This document shows positions 15,008 to 22,246 of a DNA stretch of 39,530 bases, one piece after another (positions within the stretch are counted from its first letter, which is position 1; every line of letters begins with the position of its first letter). Under the pieces are notes generated by a model. That model saw nothing but the letters and a program-made list of their open reading frames with translations. It did not search any database and was not told where the DNA came from. The position numbers and the translations under genes were made by a program. This stretch comes from an uncultured bacterium (GTDB lineage: Bacteria; Planctomycetota; J058), in assembly GCA_937911525.1 (NCBI GenBank), contig CALDQK010000539.1:1-39530 (forward strand), given 5' to 3'.

Positions 15008-15743
15008 CGCCAACCTCCGAGAGCTAGAGCGACGCTTCCGCGCCTCGGGCACCGTCGAGGACGAGGCTGCGTGGTTGCGGGCTAGGTTGTATTCCGGCGA
15101 ACTGGAACAGAGCAGGTTGGAGATAGCAGCCCACTTGGGCCACGGGGGGGCTCTTACAGCGCTGGCACTGCCACCAGACCCGAGTCGAGATCCAACTGCT
15201 CAGATCGAAGCTATGAGGACTCGGGATGTTGGATCCGCAGATGAACGGTTGGCCTTGCGTCGTGAGCGGTATCAGGCAGGGGAAGACGCTCTACGTCTAC
15301 TTGACGGGCTCCGCTCGTTTGGGCTGGAGGCTTGTGTTCGCGCGGCAGCGGCGGCTGTGGGTCTGCTTGAAGCGCGATTCAAGAGCCTGGAGCCTTCAAG
15401 TCGCGCCTATCGAGCCTCCCTGGACTGGTTGGAGTGTCCTACGCAAGAGTTCTCGGAGGAGTGCCGTCGACTTGCAGATCTCATCGCACCTCGGTTCAAC
15501 GACTCGGGTTGGAAGCAGCACGCTGTCAAGTGCCTGGCCGCAGCAGCAGGAAGCGGCCAAGGGGGAGAAGGGACGGCAATCGAGGCCATCCGCTACGTGG
15601 GGACGGCGGGCTGCTCTATGTCTCAGGTGTTGGCTGTGATTGTCGAGAACGTAGTCCCGTGGGCTCTCGGCTATCCCGAGGGGCTCGGGGACTCGGATCC
15701 CTTCTGTGAGCGCGCCGAGGCTCGACAGCAGGATCAAGGATGA
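15000..15743 (+). CDS. helical cargo protein, paralogue lacking the zinc ribbon
   Basis: A 247-residue protein starting at an ATG that overlaps the previous gene by 8 nt. N terminus LRELERRFRASGT, then EAAWLRARL, then QSRLEIAAHLGHGGA, aligned with the upstream gene; distal ENVVPWALG also matches. The middle is alanine-rich and helical (EACVRAAAAAVGLLEARF). No catalytic motif. Two diverged tandem copies beside an immunity-like gene suggest a conflict-related or regulatory cassette, which is inference. Confidence 0.6.
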   Translation: MTDANLRELERRFRASGTVEDEAAWLRARLYSGELEQSRLEIAAHLGHGGALTALALPPDPSRDPTAQIEAMRTRDVGSADERLALRRERYQAGEDALRLLDGLRSFGLEACVRAAAAAVGLLEARFKSLEPSSRAYRASLDWLECPTQEFSEECRRLADLIAPRFNDSGWKQHAVKCLAAAAGSGQGGEGTAIEAIRYVGTAGCSMSQVLAVIVENVVPWALGYPEGLGDSDPFCERAEARQQDQG

Positions 15744-16210
15744 CGCTCGACGACTACCTCCTCCCAAGTGCTGGGCTCGATATGGGCCGAATACTGAGTT
15801 GTTGGGCTCCTCTCATCCCTGACGGTGCAACGGTCTGGCTTGCGAATCAGTTTGGCGAGCCGTTCTTGGTCTACGAGGACGGCTCGGTGCATCACTTCGA
15901 CCCAGAGGGAGGAGCGGTTGAGCAAGTCGCGGAGAGCCGCGACGACTTCATCTCGCTGCTGGGTCAGGAGGACAACGCGAACCAGTGGTTCCTGATCCCG
16001 TTGGTGGAGGAAGCTCGGGCGGCAGGAATGACCCTGGGGCCAGGGCAGTGCTATGGCTTCGCTCAGCCGACTGTCCTGGGAGGCGACTACGCCCTGTCAA
16101 ACGTCCGAGTCAAGACCATGGACGAGTACTTCGCCTTTCTCGCGGATTTGCACGCCCAGATTCGTGATGTGCCGGACGGCGCCCAGGTGGAGATCGAGTG
16201 GACCGATTGA
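15740..16210 (+). CDS. Tdi1/DUF1851-like (immunity-type) protein
   Basis: A 156-residue soluble acidic protein. The C-terminal part GPGQCYGFAQPTVLGGDYALSN, followed by a helix and DLHAQIRDVPDGAQVEI, fits the T6SS-immunity Tdi1 C-terminal (DUF1851) pattern, in which a G-x-CYGF...LGG-Y...N block and a terminal Q-x-x-D-(L/V)-P-x-G motif are typical. Members include immunity proteins against ADP-ribosylating T6SS toxins, but many are orphans. No toxin gene is recognised in the window. Last gene of the cargo operon, coupled by ATGA and ending just before the attR copy. Confidence 0.55.
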   Translation: MTLDDYLLPSAGLDMGRILSCWAPLIPDGATVWLANQFGEPFLVYEDGSVHHFDPEGGAVEQVAESRDDFISLLGQEDNANQWFLIPLVEEARAAGMTLGPGQCYGFAQPTVLGGDYALSNVRVKTMDEYFAFLADLHAQIRDVPDGAQVEIEWTD

Positions 16211-16273
16211 ACCGCGCAGGTAGGCGGCGCTGGGCGTTGACCGACTCGACCCAGCAAGGTCACGATTCTCACC

Positions 16274-16403
16274 ACAACCCAATGTCGGCTTGTCGCAGAT
16301 CCCGCGACCCCTAAGGGTTGCGGATTGTCGGCCTCGGTCTTCAAAACCGCTGGGCCTGGCGAACAACCAGGTCGCTCTGTTCGATTCGGAGTGGGCCCCG
16401 CCA
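16274..16403 (+). pseudogene. tRNA-Sec-like relic with hairpin inserted in the D arm
   Basis: Beyond the 73-bp repeat, similarity to tRNA-Sec continues into the 5' half: CCCAATGTCGGCT at 16278-16290 matches 6075-6087, and GTCGGCC at 16327-16333 matches 6091-6097. Between them the 3-nt GGT of the intact D loop is replaced by 36 nt (16291-16326). This insert folds into an 11-bp hairpin with one bulge and one G-U pair (ATCC-C-GCGACCC / GGGTTGCGGAT, loop CTAA). The first four acceptor bases (ACAA) cannot pair with CCCC, so a canonical tRNA is not expected. The anticodon is still UCA. This sequence would be carried by the excised element as part of attP. Confidence 0.75.
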
Positions 16404-16407
16404 ACGA
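16335..16407 (+). repeat. attR: right 73-bp direct repeat
   Basis: Identical to 6099-6171 across all 73 bases. It marks the right boundary of the island. Recombination between the copies would leave an intact tRNA-Sec gene followed by the terminator at 16423, and a 10,236-bp circle. Confidence 0.95.
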
Positions 16408-16422
16408 GCTAGTGCCGACGAG

Positions 16423-16454
16423 CGCCCCGGAGTGACCCTCCGGGGCGTCGTCTT
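16423..16454 (+). terminator. intrinsic terminator downstream of attR
   Basis: Perfect 10-bp inverted repeat, CGCCCCGGAG at 16423-16432 and CTCCGGGGCG at 16438-16447, with a 5-nt loop and a TCGTCTT tail. It occupies the same place relative to the repeat as the terminator at 6179, and is probably the original terminator of the host tRNA-Sec gene. Confidence 0.7.
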
Positions 16455-16590
16455 GGGTGCGCTGCTCGTGCTCTGTTAAGGACTCAGACAGACTGAGCCA
16501 GGCCACAGACTCTGAATCAGAGGACGTGAATGTGGACGCCTTCGCCGCTACTCTTCAGGCCATGGGCGGCCACCTGCGAGCAGCGCAACG

Positions 16591-17385
16591 ATGATTCAGG
16601 CGGAGCTGCACGGGAAGCTCGGCGGAGACGCACGCAGCGCCAGTGAACGGCTGGAGGACCTCCTTACCTCCAGTGTTCTTGGCACCCTGCGCTACCTGGG
16701 TCCCAAACTCGGCTTGCTTCCTGTGCTCGAACGGGTCCAAGCGTTCCCGCACTCTCGAGACGGCTTGCCGATCGACCTGGAGCAGGTCACTTCGGTGGAG
16801 TGGCACTTCTGGCCGAAGGCTCGTCGCCCAAATGGGCGGGGCTACGACGAGTGCGATCTGCTGCTGGTGCTAGGGGACGAGACAGGGGGCAAGAACGCCC
16901 TCCTGGTCGAGGCGAAGTACCTCTCCGGGAAGAGCGGGACTGGAGCCGTCGAGGAGGCGGGCAACTCACGTGCCTCCGGCGACCAACTTGCGCGCTACTT
17001 GCTCGCGCTCAGGGATGATCGATTCAGCTGTATCGCAGGGACAGGCGCGCGCCCCTTGGGGATCGTCTACCTGACGGCTCATGTGGCTCCCCCCAAGACG
17101 GCTCTGCAGGAGTCGCTGAGCGAGCTTCAGCGGCACGGAGTCGGGGACGGACTCTTCTGGCTGGGGTGGAGGGACGTGGACCGTGCGCTGCATCCGCTCA
17201 GGAGCGAGGCGCCGCCGCGCTCCTACGCAATCATGGACATCCTCTCGCTGTTGGAGCGGAAGAACCTGAGGGCCTTTCGCGGTGTGCGTGCCTTCGAGGG
17301 CCGCCTCCCAGGCTCGTTTCGTGAGCCAGAGCAGCGCTGGGCGACGCGACCTCGCTTGCCCGCTTCCTGGCGGACTGGCGAGTAG
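16591..17385 (+). CDS. PD-(D/E)XK nuclease-like protein
   Basis: A 264-residue soluble protein. GYDECDLLLVLGD...NALLVEAKYLSG (about residues 87-113) has the D-x(n)-E-x-K arrangement of the PD-(D/E)XK nuclease fold, with Asp in the first strand and E-A-K in the second, followed by a helix containing a Gln (GDQLARYLLALRD) as in many restriction-like nucleases. The N terminus (ELHGKL, then ERLEDLLTSSVLGTLRYL) is typical of uncharacterised nuclease-like proteins. It lies 184 nt outside attR but keeps island-like codon use and is followed 20 nt later by an unknown gene. A defence role is inferred from fold and location. The ATG has no strong ribosome-binding site. Confidence 0.6.
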   Translation: MIQAELHGKLGGDARSASERLEDLLTSSVLGTLRYLGPKLGLLPVLERVQAFPHSRDGLPIDLEQVTSVEWHFWPKARRPNGRGYDECDLLLVLGDETGGKNALLVEAKYLSGKSGTGAVEEAGNSRASGDQLARYLLALRDDRFSCIAGTGARPLGIVYLTAHVAPPKTALQESLSELQRHGVGDGLFWLGWRDVDRALHPLRSEAPPRSYAIMDILSLLERKNLRAFRGVRAFEGRLPGSFREPEQRWATRPRLPASWRTGE

Positions 17386-17405
17386 GTCAAAGCAAGGCAG
17401 GGACG

Positions 17406-17975
17406 ATGAACGACGAAGAGGCCAGCCACCGGGACTGCGCTCGCTGGCTAGTTCAGCTTTCAAAGGACCTGGGAGGGGTGCTCTCCGACCTCAAGCGCTG
17501 CGGCGCGAAGCACGGGCTGCACCTCCTCAAGGGCAATCACGTCTCGATGGAGGGCTCGACGAGCCTGGCCTATCCCGAGTCCTGGGCGAGGACCTGGTTT
17601 GCGATCGGCTTGGCGCCCATGGAGAACAAGTCCGCTACGGGAAGTGTGGCTTACGTCTTCGAGATCTGGCTCGATCCTCCTTTCGCTTATGAGGAGGCCT
17701 GCGTTCTCGGGGCGCGGATCGACTTGCCGCGACCGATGACGAGGGACGAGGTCTACCAAGGCTGGCGTCTGATCGGACGGCGCCTGGAGGAGTCGGATCG
17801 CAGCGACTTCAGCGCGCCCTTCTCATTGAGCGCGGAGCTCGTGGAGAAGAGTCTCTCCGCCTTCGCAGGCGGGGGCGTGAGCGTCGTGGTCGTCGGCCTC
17901 ACCGAGTTGACGAACGAAGCTGCGGTCGAACAGAAGCTGTTCGATCGGGTCCTGGCCACGAAGGCAGCCAAGTAG
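17406..17975 (+). CDS. unknown partner of the nuclease-like gene
   Basis: A 189-residue soluble protein, AGGGA before the ATG. The central part is beta-rich (TGSVAYVFEIWLDPPF) and is followed by a helix pair and a glycine-rich strand (GGGVSVVVVGLTEL). No known family is recognised. It starts 20 nt after the PD-(D/E)XK-like gene on the same strand, so the two probably form one operon and may be functionally paired (nuclease plus sensor or regulator), which is inference. It is the last gene with island-like codon use before the signalling cluster. Confidence 0.6.
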   Translation: MNDEEASHRDCARWLVQLSKDLGGVLSDLKRCGAKHGLHLLKGNHVSMEGSTSLAYPESWARTWFAIGLAPMENKSATGSVAYVFEIWLDPPFAYEEACVLGARIDLPRPMTRDEVYQGWRLIGRRLEESDRSDFSAPFSLSAELVEKSLSAFAGGGVSVVVVGLTELTNEAAVEQKLFDRVLATKAAK

Positions 17976-18044
17976 CGAGATAACAGGCCCCCGGGAACCT
18001 CCCTCCCCCTGTTCGGTATCGCCCTACGGGAGCCCGGAAGGTGC

Positions 18045-20120
18045 GTGTCTCCGGGGCTAGAATCCGCTGTGGTCGTGTCCTCGCTCGTCAGCACTCACCG
18101 TGAAGGGGAAGACGTCGTCCTGCTCGTGGACGACGACCCGAGCAACCTCGCGCTCCTGGAGCGGGCGCTGCGGGGGCGGGGGTATCGGCTGGTCAGCTGC
18201 CAGGCCGGCGCCGAGGCGCTGGAGCTGGCGCGGCGCGAGCGGCCGACGCTGGTCCTGCTCGACGTCGTGATGCCGGCCATGGACGGCTACGAGGTCTGCA
18301 GCCGCCTCAAGGCGGACGAGCAGACCCGCGACTGCGCGGTGGTCTTCCTCTCCGCCCTCGACGAGGCCGACCACAAGGTGCGCGGGCTCGAGCTCGGGGC
18401 GGTGGACTACCTGGCCAAGCCCTTCGATCGCGAGGAGGTGATCACGCGGGTCCAGACCCACGTCACCGTCCAGCGGCTCCAGCGCCAGCTGCAGCGGCGG
18501 ACCCGCGAGCTGGAGCGTGAGCTGCGCGTGGCCCAGCAGCTCGTGGCGGACCAGCGCGATCGGCACGAGGGGCCGCTGCTGGGCGGGAGCGCCCCTGCTC
18601 GCGCGCTGCGGGAGAGCGTGGCCGCGGCGGCGGAGAGCGAGGAGCCCGTGCTGCTGCTCAGCCCCGCGGGCGCGGGCGAGGAGGCGGCGGCGCGCGCGAT
18701 CCACCACCAGTCGCCGCGCGGCGAGCGCCCCTTCCTGCGCGTCGACTGCCTCAGCGTCGAGGCGGCCGACACGCCGCTCTTCGCGAGCGAAGGGGCGAGC
18801 AAGTGGGGGCTCGCGCGGGGGGGGACGATCTACCTGGACCGCGTCGAGGTCCTCGCCGAGTCGCTCCAGCAGGAGCTCGCGCGCCGCCTCGTCGAGGCGC
18901 CGGCCAGCGACGACCCGCGCGTGATCGCGACCGTCCTGGGGGACCGGGGAGAGGGGGCCGCGGGCCGCCTGGAGGCGATCGCGTGGCGCACGATCCGGGT
19001 GCCCTCCCTCGCGGAGCGGCGCGAGGACATCCCCGAGCTCGCCCAGCACTTCCTCAGCCGGGCGGCCCAGCGCCAGGGGCGGCAGATCGAGGGGATCTCG
19101 CCCGAGTCCCTCCGGCGCCTCGTGAGCTGCCCGTGGCGCGGCAACGTCGAGGAGCTGCGCAGCGTGCTGGACTGCGCGCTGATCACCTCCAGGGGCGCCC
19201 TGGTCGAGGTCAACGAGGCGCTGCTCGAGACGGGGCGTCGGGTCGGCAGCTACGAGCTGGTCGAGCCGCTCGGCGCCGGGAGACATGTGTGGGAGGCGCG
19301 ACACCGGCTGCTGATCCGCCCCGCGGCCATCAAGTTCGTGCGCTCGGCGCGCCTCGCGGACCCCAGCACCCGGCTCGAGACCGTGCGCCAGTTCGAAGAG
19401 GAGGCCCGCGCCACCGCCTCGCTCCGCTCGCCCAACACCGTGCAGCTCTACGACTTCGGCGTCACCGAGGAGGGCGCCCTCTACTACGCCATGGAGCTGC
19501 TGCGGGGCATGGACCTCGAAGCCCTCGTGGCTCGCCACGGCGCGGTCCCGCCGGCGCGCGCCGTGGGCTTCGTCCAGCAAGCCTGCGGCTCGCTCGCCGA
19601 AGCCCACGAGCGGGGCCTGATCCACCGCGACGTCCGGCCCGCCAACCTCTTCGTGTGCTGCGTGGGGCCGACCCCCGACGTGGTCAAGGTGCTCGACTTC
19701 GGGCTGACGCGCGAGCTGGCGCAGTCCGCCTGCGGCAGCGCGACCTGCGCCAAGGGAGCCCTCGTCTGCTCGCCCGCCTTTGCTGCCCCCGAGGCGCTCC
19801 AGGGTGCGCCCTGTCCCGAGAGCGACGTCTACTCGCTCGGCTGCACGCTCTACTGGCTGCTCAGCGGCGTGACGGTCTTCTCCGGGGACCCCGCGGCGCA
19901 CGTGAGCGGACACCTCGGGGACGCGCCGGGACCGCCCTCGCGCCTGGCGGCTGGCCCGCTCCCCGCCGGGCTCGACGAGCTGGTGCTGGACTGCCTGAGC
20001 AAAGACCCGCTCGCCCGGCCCAGCGCGCGCGAGGTGCGTCGACGCCTGCGCGCCCTCAGCTTCGCGCAGCCGTGGACCGAGGACGCCGCCCGGGCCTGGT
20101 GGCGGGAGCGCGCCGAGTGA
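18045..20120 (+). CDS. REC / degenerate NtrC-type AAA+ / Ser-Thr (pseudo)kinase fusion
   Basis: A 691-residue cytoplasmic protein. A receiver domain (24-140) has VLLVDDD, phospho-acceptor Asp73 in LVLLDVVMP and the YLAKPF Lys. A coiled linker follows, then an NtrC-like ATPase region (about 180-390) lacking key residues: Walker A reads SPAGAGEE (no Lys), the GAFTGA loop is absent, Walker B reads GTIYLDRV, and the arginine-finger motif is missing. [12 protein letters not shown] and CPWRGNVEELR still show ancestry. A Ser/Thr kinase domain (about 400-670) has the VAIK-type Lys and LDFG, but its glycine loop is shortened (GAGRHVWEA) and the catalytic loop is HRDVRPAN with Arg for Lys. GTG at 18045 is assumed; a later GTG at 18075 is possible. 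It overlaps the next gene by GTGA. Confidence 0.8.
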   Translation: MSPGLESAVVVSSLVSTHREGEDVVLLVDDDPSNLALLERALRGRGYRLVSCQAGAEALELARRERPTLVLLDVVMPAMDGYEVCSRLKADEQTRDCAVVFLSALDEADHKVRGLELGAVDYLAKPFDREEVITRVQTHVTVQRLQRQLQRRTRELERELRVAQQLVADQRDRHEGPLLGGSAPARALRESVAAAAESEEPVLLLSPAGAGEEAAARAIHHQSPRGERPFLRVDCLSVEAADTPLFASEGASKWGLARGGTIYLDRVEVLAESLQQELARRLVEAPASDDPRVIATVLGDRGEGAAGRLEAIAWRTIRVPSLAERREDIPELAQHFLSRAAQRQGRQIEGISPESLRRLVSCPWRGNVEELRSVLDCALITSRGALVEVNEALLETGRRVGSYELVEPLGAGRHVWEARHRLLIRPAAIKFVRSARLADPSTRLETVRQFEEEARATASLRSPNTVQLYDFGVTEEGALYYAMELLRGMDLEALVARHGAVPPARAVGFVQQACGSLAEAHERGLIHRDVRPANLFVCCVGPTPDVVKVLDFGLTRELAQSACGSATCAKGALVCSPAFAAPEALQGAPCPESDVYSLGCTLYWLLSGVTVFSGDPAAHVSGHLGDAPGPPSRLAAGPLPAGLDELVLDCLSKDPLARPSAREVRRRLRALSFAQPWTEDAARAWWRERAE

Positions 20121-22246
20121 CGCGCGCCGCCGCCGCGCTCCAGGAGGTCTTGCTCGTCGTGGACGACGACGAGAGCAGCCGCGCCCTCCTCCGGCGCGTG
20201 CTCGAGCGCAGCGGGCACCGCGTCGTCGTCGCGAGCAGCGGGGAAGAGGCCCTCGAGCGCGCCCAGCGCGAGCGGCCGATGCTGATCCTCCTCGACGTCG
20301 TGATGCCCGGCATGGACGGCTACGAGGTGTGCCGACGCCTGAGGGAGCAGGAGGACACGCGCGAGTGCGCGGTCGTGTTCCTCTCCGCCCTCGACGAGCC
20401 GACCGACAAGGTGACCGGCCTCAAGCTGGGCGCCGTCGACTACCTGACCAAGCCCCTGCACCGGGCGGAGGCCCTGGCGCGCGTCGACGCCCACCTCACG
20501 ATCCAGCGGCTCAAGCGCGAGCTGGACCGGCGCAACGCCGAGCTGGAGCACGAGCTGTGGGTCGCGCGCGAGCTGGTGTGGAGCGCGCAGGCCCAGCAGG
20601 CGGGGCCCCTGCTGGGGGAGAGCGCGCCGGCGCGGCGCCTGCGCGAGCGGATCGCGGCCGCGGCGGGGGACGAGCGGCCGGTCCTGATCCTCAGCCCCGG
20701 CGGGGCCGGCGAGGAGGCCGTGGCCCGGGCGATTCACCACCAGTCCGAGCGCGGCAGCCGCCCCTTCCTCTTCGTCGACTGCCTGGGCCTGCGCGAGGTC
20801 GACGGCGAGAGCCTGTTCGGCCGCGGCTCGCGCTGGGAGCTCGCCAGCGAGGGGGCGCTCTACCTCGACCACGTCGAGAGCCTCCCCCTGGTGCTCGCCT
20901 ACGAGCTCGCCGAGTGGCTCCGCTCCTCCAGCCCCAAGCCGCGCGTGATCGCGCGCGCCCGCCAGGAAGGCTTCGCCGCCTGGGAGGCGCTCGGAACCGT
21001 CGCGTGGCTGCGCGTCGAGGTCCCCAGCCTCGCCGAGCGCCGCGAGGACATTCCGACGCTCGCCGCCCACTACCTGACCCAGAAGGCCCACCGCCTGGGC
21101 CGGGAGACGCGCGGGCTCTCGGAGCGCTCCTGGGAGCTGCTCTCGAACTACGCCTGGCCGGGCAACGTCGCCGAGCTGCGCAGCGTCCTCGACTGCGCGC
21201 TGATGACGAGCGGCGACGAGCGGGTGGAGGTCGACGCCTCGCTGCTCGAGTCGGGGAAGCGGGTGGGCAGCTACCAGCTGATCCGCCGGATCGGCGCCGG
21301 GGGCATGGGTGAGGTGTGGCTGGCCCGCCACCGGCTCCTGGTGCAGCCGGCCGCCGTGAAGCTGACCCGCACCAACGAGCTGCTCGACCCGAGCCAGCGC
21401 GCCGACTCGCTGCTCCGCCTGGAGCGCGAGGCCCGCGTCACGGCTGGCCTCGAGTCGCTCAACACGGTGCGCCTCTACGACTTCGGGGTGACCGACGAGG
21501 GCTCCTTCTATTACGTGATGGAGTTCCTCGAGGGCCTCGACCTGAGCACCCTGGTGGACGAATTCGGCCCCCTCCCGCCGGCGCGGGCGACCCAGCTGAT
21601 CGCGCAGGCCTGCGACTCGCTCGCCGAGGCGCACGAGCAGGGCCTCGTCCACCGCGACATCAAGCCCTCCAACCTCTTCCTGACCCGCCTGGGCGAAGAG
21701 CGAGACGTGCTCAAGGTGCTCGACTTCGGCCTCGTGCACGAGCTCTTCGGCGCCGATCAGCGCGACGCCAAGCGCAAGCTGGTCGTGGGGACGCCCGCCT
21801 TCTATTCCCCGGAGGCCTGCCAGGGCACCCCGGACCCGCGGGGCGACATCTACTCGCTCGGCTGCACGCTCTACTACCTGCTCACCGGCGAGTACGTGTT
21901 CGAGGTGGACAACGTGGACGCCATGACGGAGGCCCACCTGGGCGCGCCGGCCCAGCCGCCCTCCTGGCGCGCGCCGGACGTCACCGAGGAGCTCGATCAG
22001 CTGGTGCTGGACTGCCTGGAGAAGGACCCCGCGCGACGCCCCGAGCCGGCAGAGCTGAAGCGGCGGCTGGAGCAGGTCTCCTGCGAGGAGCCCTGGACGG
22101 CGGCAGACAGCGCGGCCTGGTGGAAGGCCTGGGCCGAGGGGGGCGGGGAGCGCGCCTCGCGCGATCTGCTCGACGCCTTCGAGGCCTCCTCCAGTCAGCC
22201 TCTCGTGAGTCACGACGAGCCGACCAGGCTGATCGAGCCGTGGTGA
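20117..22246 (+). CDS. REC / degenerate NtrC-type AAA+ / Ser-Thr kinase fusion, active-looking paralogue
   Basis: A 709-residue tandem paralogue of the preceding protein with the same order: REC (10-125, [11 protein letters not shown], Asp in LILLDVVMP), a helical linker, a dead NtrC-like ATPase (SPGGAGEEA in place of Walker A, LYLDHV in place of Walker B, no GAFTGA) and a Ser/Thr kinase. Here the kinase is canonical: glycine loop [15 protein letters not shown] Lys, catalytic loop [12 protein letters not shown], and activation-segment [10 protein letters not shown]. It ends in an acidic serine-rich tail. The likely role is a response regulator whose output is Ser/Thr phosphorylation rather than sigma-54 activation. 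GTG start inside GTGA, and it overlaps the hybrid kinase gene in the same way. Confidence 0.85.
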   Translation: MTRAAAALQEVLLVVDDDESSRALLRRVLERSGHRVVVASSGEEALERAQRERPMLILLDVVMPGMDGYEVCRRLREQEDTRECAVVFLSALDEPTDKVTGLKLGAVDYLTKPLHRAEALARVDAHLTIQRLKRELDRRNAELEHELWVARELVWSAQAQQAGPLLGESAPARRLRERIAAAAGDERPVLILSPGGAGEEAVARAIHHQSERGSRPFLFVDCLGLREVDGESLFGRGSRWELASEGALYLDHVESLPLVLAYELAEWLRSSSPKPRVIARARQEGFAAWEALGTVAWLRVEVPSLAERREDIPTLAAHYLTQKAHRLGRETRGLSERSWELLSNYAWPGNVAELRSVLDCALMTSGDERVEVDASLLESGKRVGSYQLIRRIGAGGMGEVWLARHRLLVQPAAVKLTRTNELLDPSQRADSLLRLEREARVTAGLESLNTVRLYDFGVTDEGSFYYVMEFLEGLDLSTLVDEFGPLPPARATQLIAQACDSLAEAHEQGLVHRDIKPSNLFLTRLGEERDVLKVLDFGLVHELFGADQRDAKRKLVVGTPAFYSPEACQGTPDPRGDIYSLGCTLYYLLTGEYVFEVDNVDAMTEAHLGAPAQPPSWRAPDVTEELDQLVLDCLEKDPARRPEPAELKRRLEQVSCEEPWTAADSAAWWKAWAEGGGERASRDLLDAFEASSSQPLVSHDEPTRLIEPW

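Larger units (their letters stand above)
6099..16407. mobile_element. 10.2-kb integrative island at tRNA-Sec
   Basis: The segment is bounded by a perfect 73-bp direct repeat that covers the tRNA-Sec 3' portion from the anticodon stem to 4 nt past CCA; the repeat offset is 10,236 bp. It holds a tyrosine integrase remnant near the left end, a serine resolvase, an excisionase-like HTH gene, a phage-type DNA polymerase and cargo genes. Codon use inside is visibly less GC3-extreme than in the flanks (frequent CTT, GTT, GAA, CGA). Integration at selC is well known, for example the LEE island of E. coli. No capsid, tail, conjugation or portal genes are recognised, so it resembles a phage-derived satellite or integrative element. 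Two key genes contain premature stops, suggesting it is no longer autonomous. Confidence 0.9.
16211..16590. other. 380-nt gap holding attR, a tRNA-Sec-like relic and a terminator
   Basis: No protein gene is supported here. It contains the tRNA-Sec-like sequence 16274-16403, the att repeat 16335-16407 and the hairpin terminator 16423-16454. The last 130 nt precede the nuclease-like gene; no clear promoter is seen. Confidence 0.6.

Noticed and set aside
17976-18044. Search for a third tRNA-Sec att copy beyond the nuclease pair
   Set aside because: No stretch resembling the 73-bp repeat was seen between 16408 and the signalling cluster, so a composite island boundary cannot be placed.
18057-22213. 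Long minus-strand frames of 618 and 787 codons opposite the tandem REC-kinase genes
   Set aside because: Composition is Leu/Arg/Ala/Glu low complexity without motifs, and the sense strand has well-defined domains.
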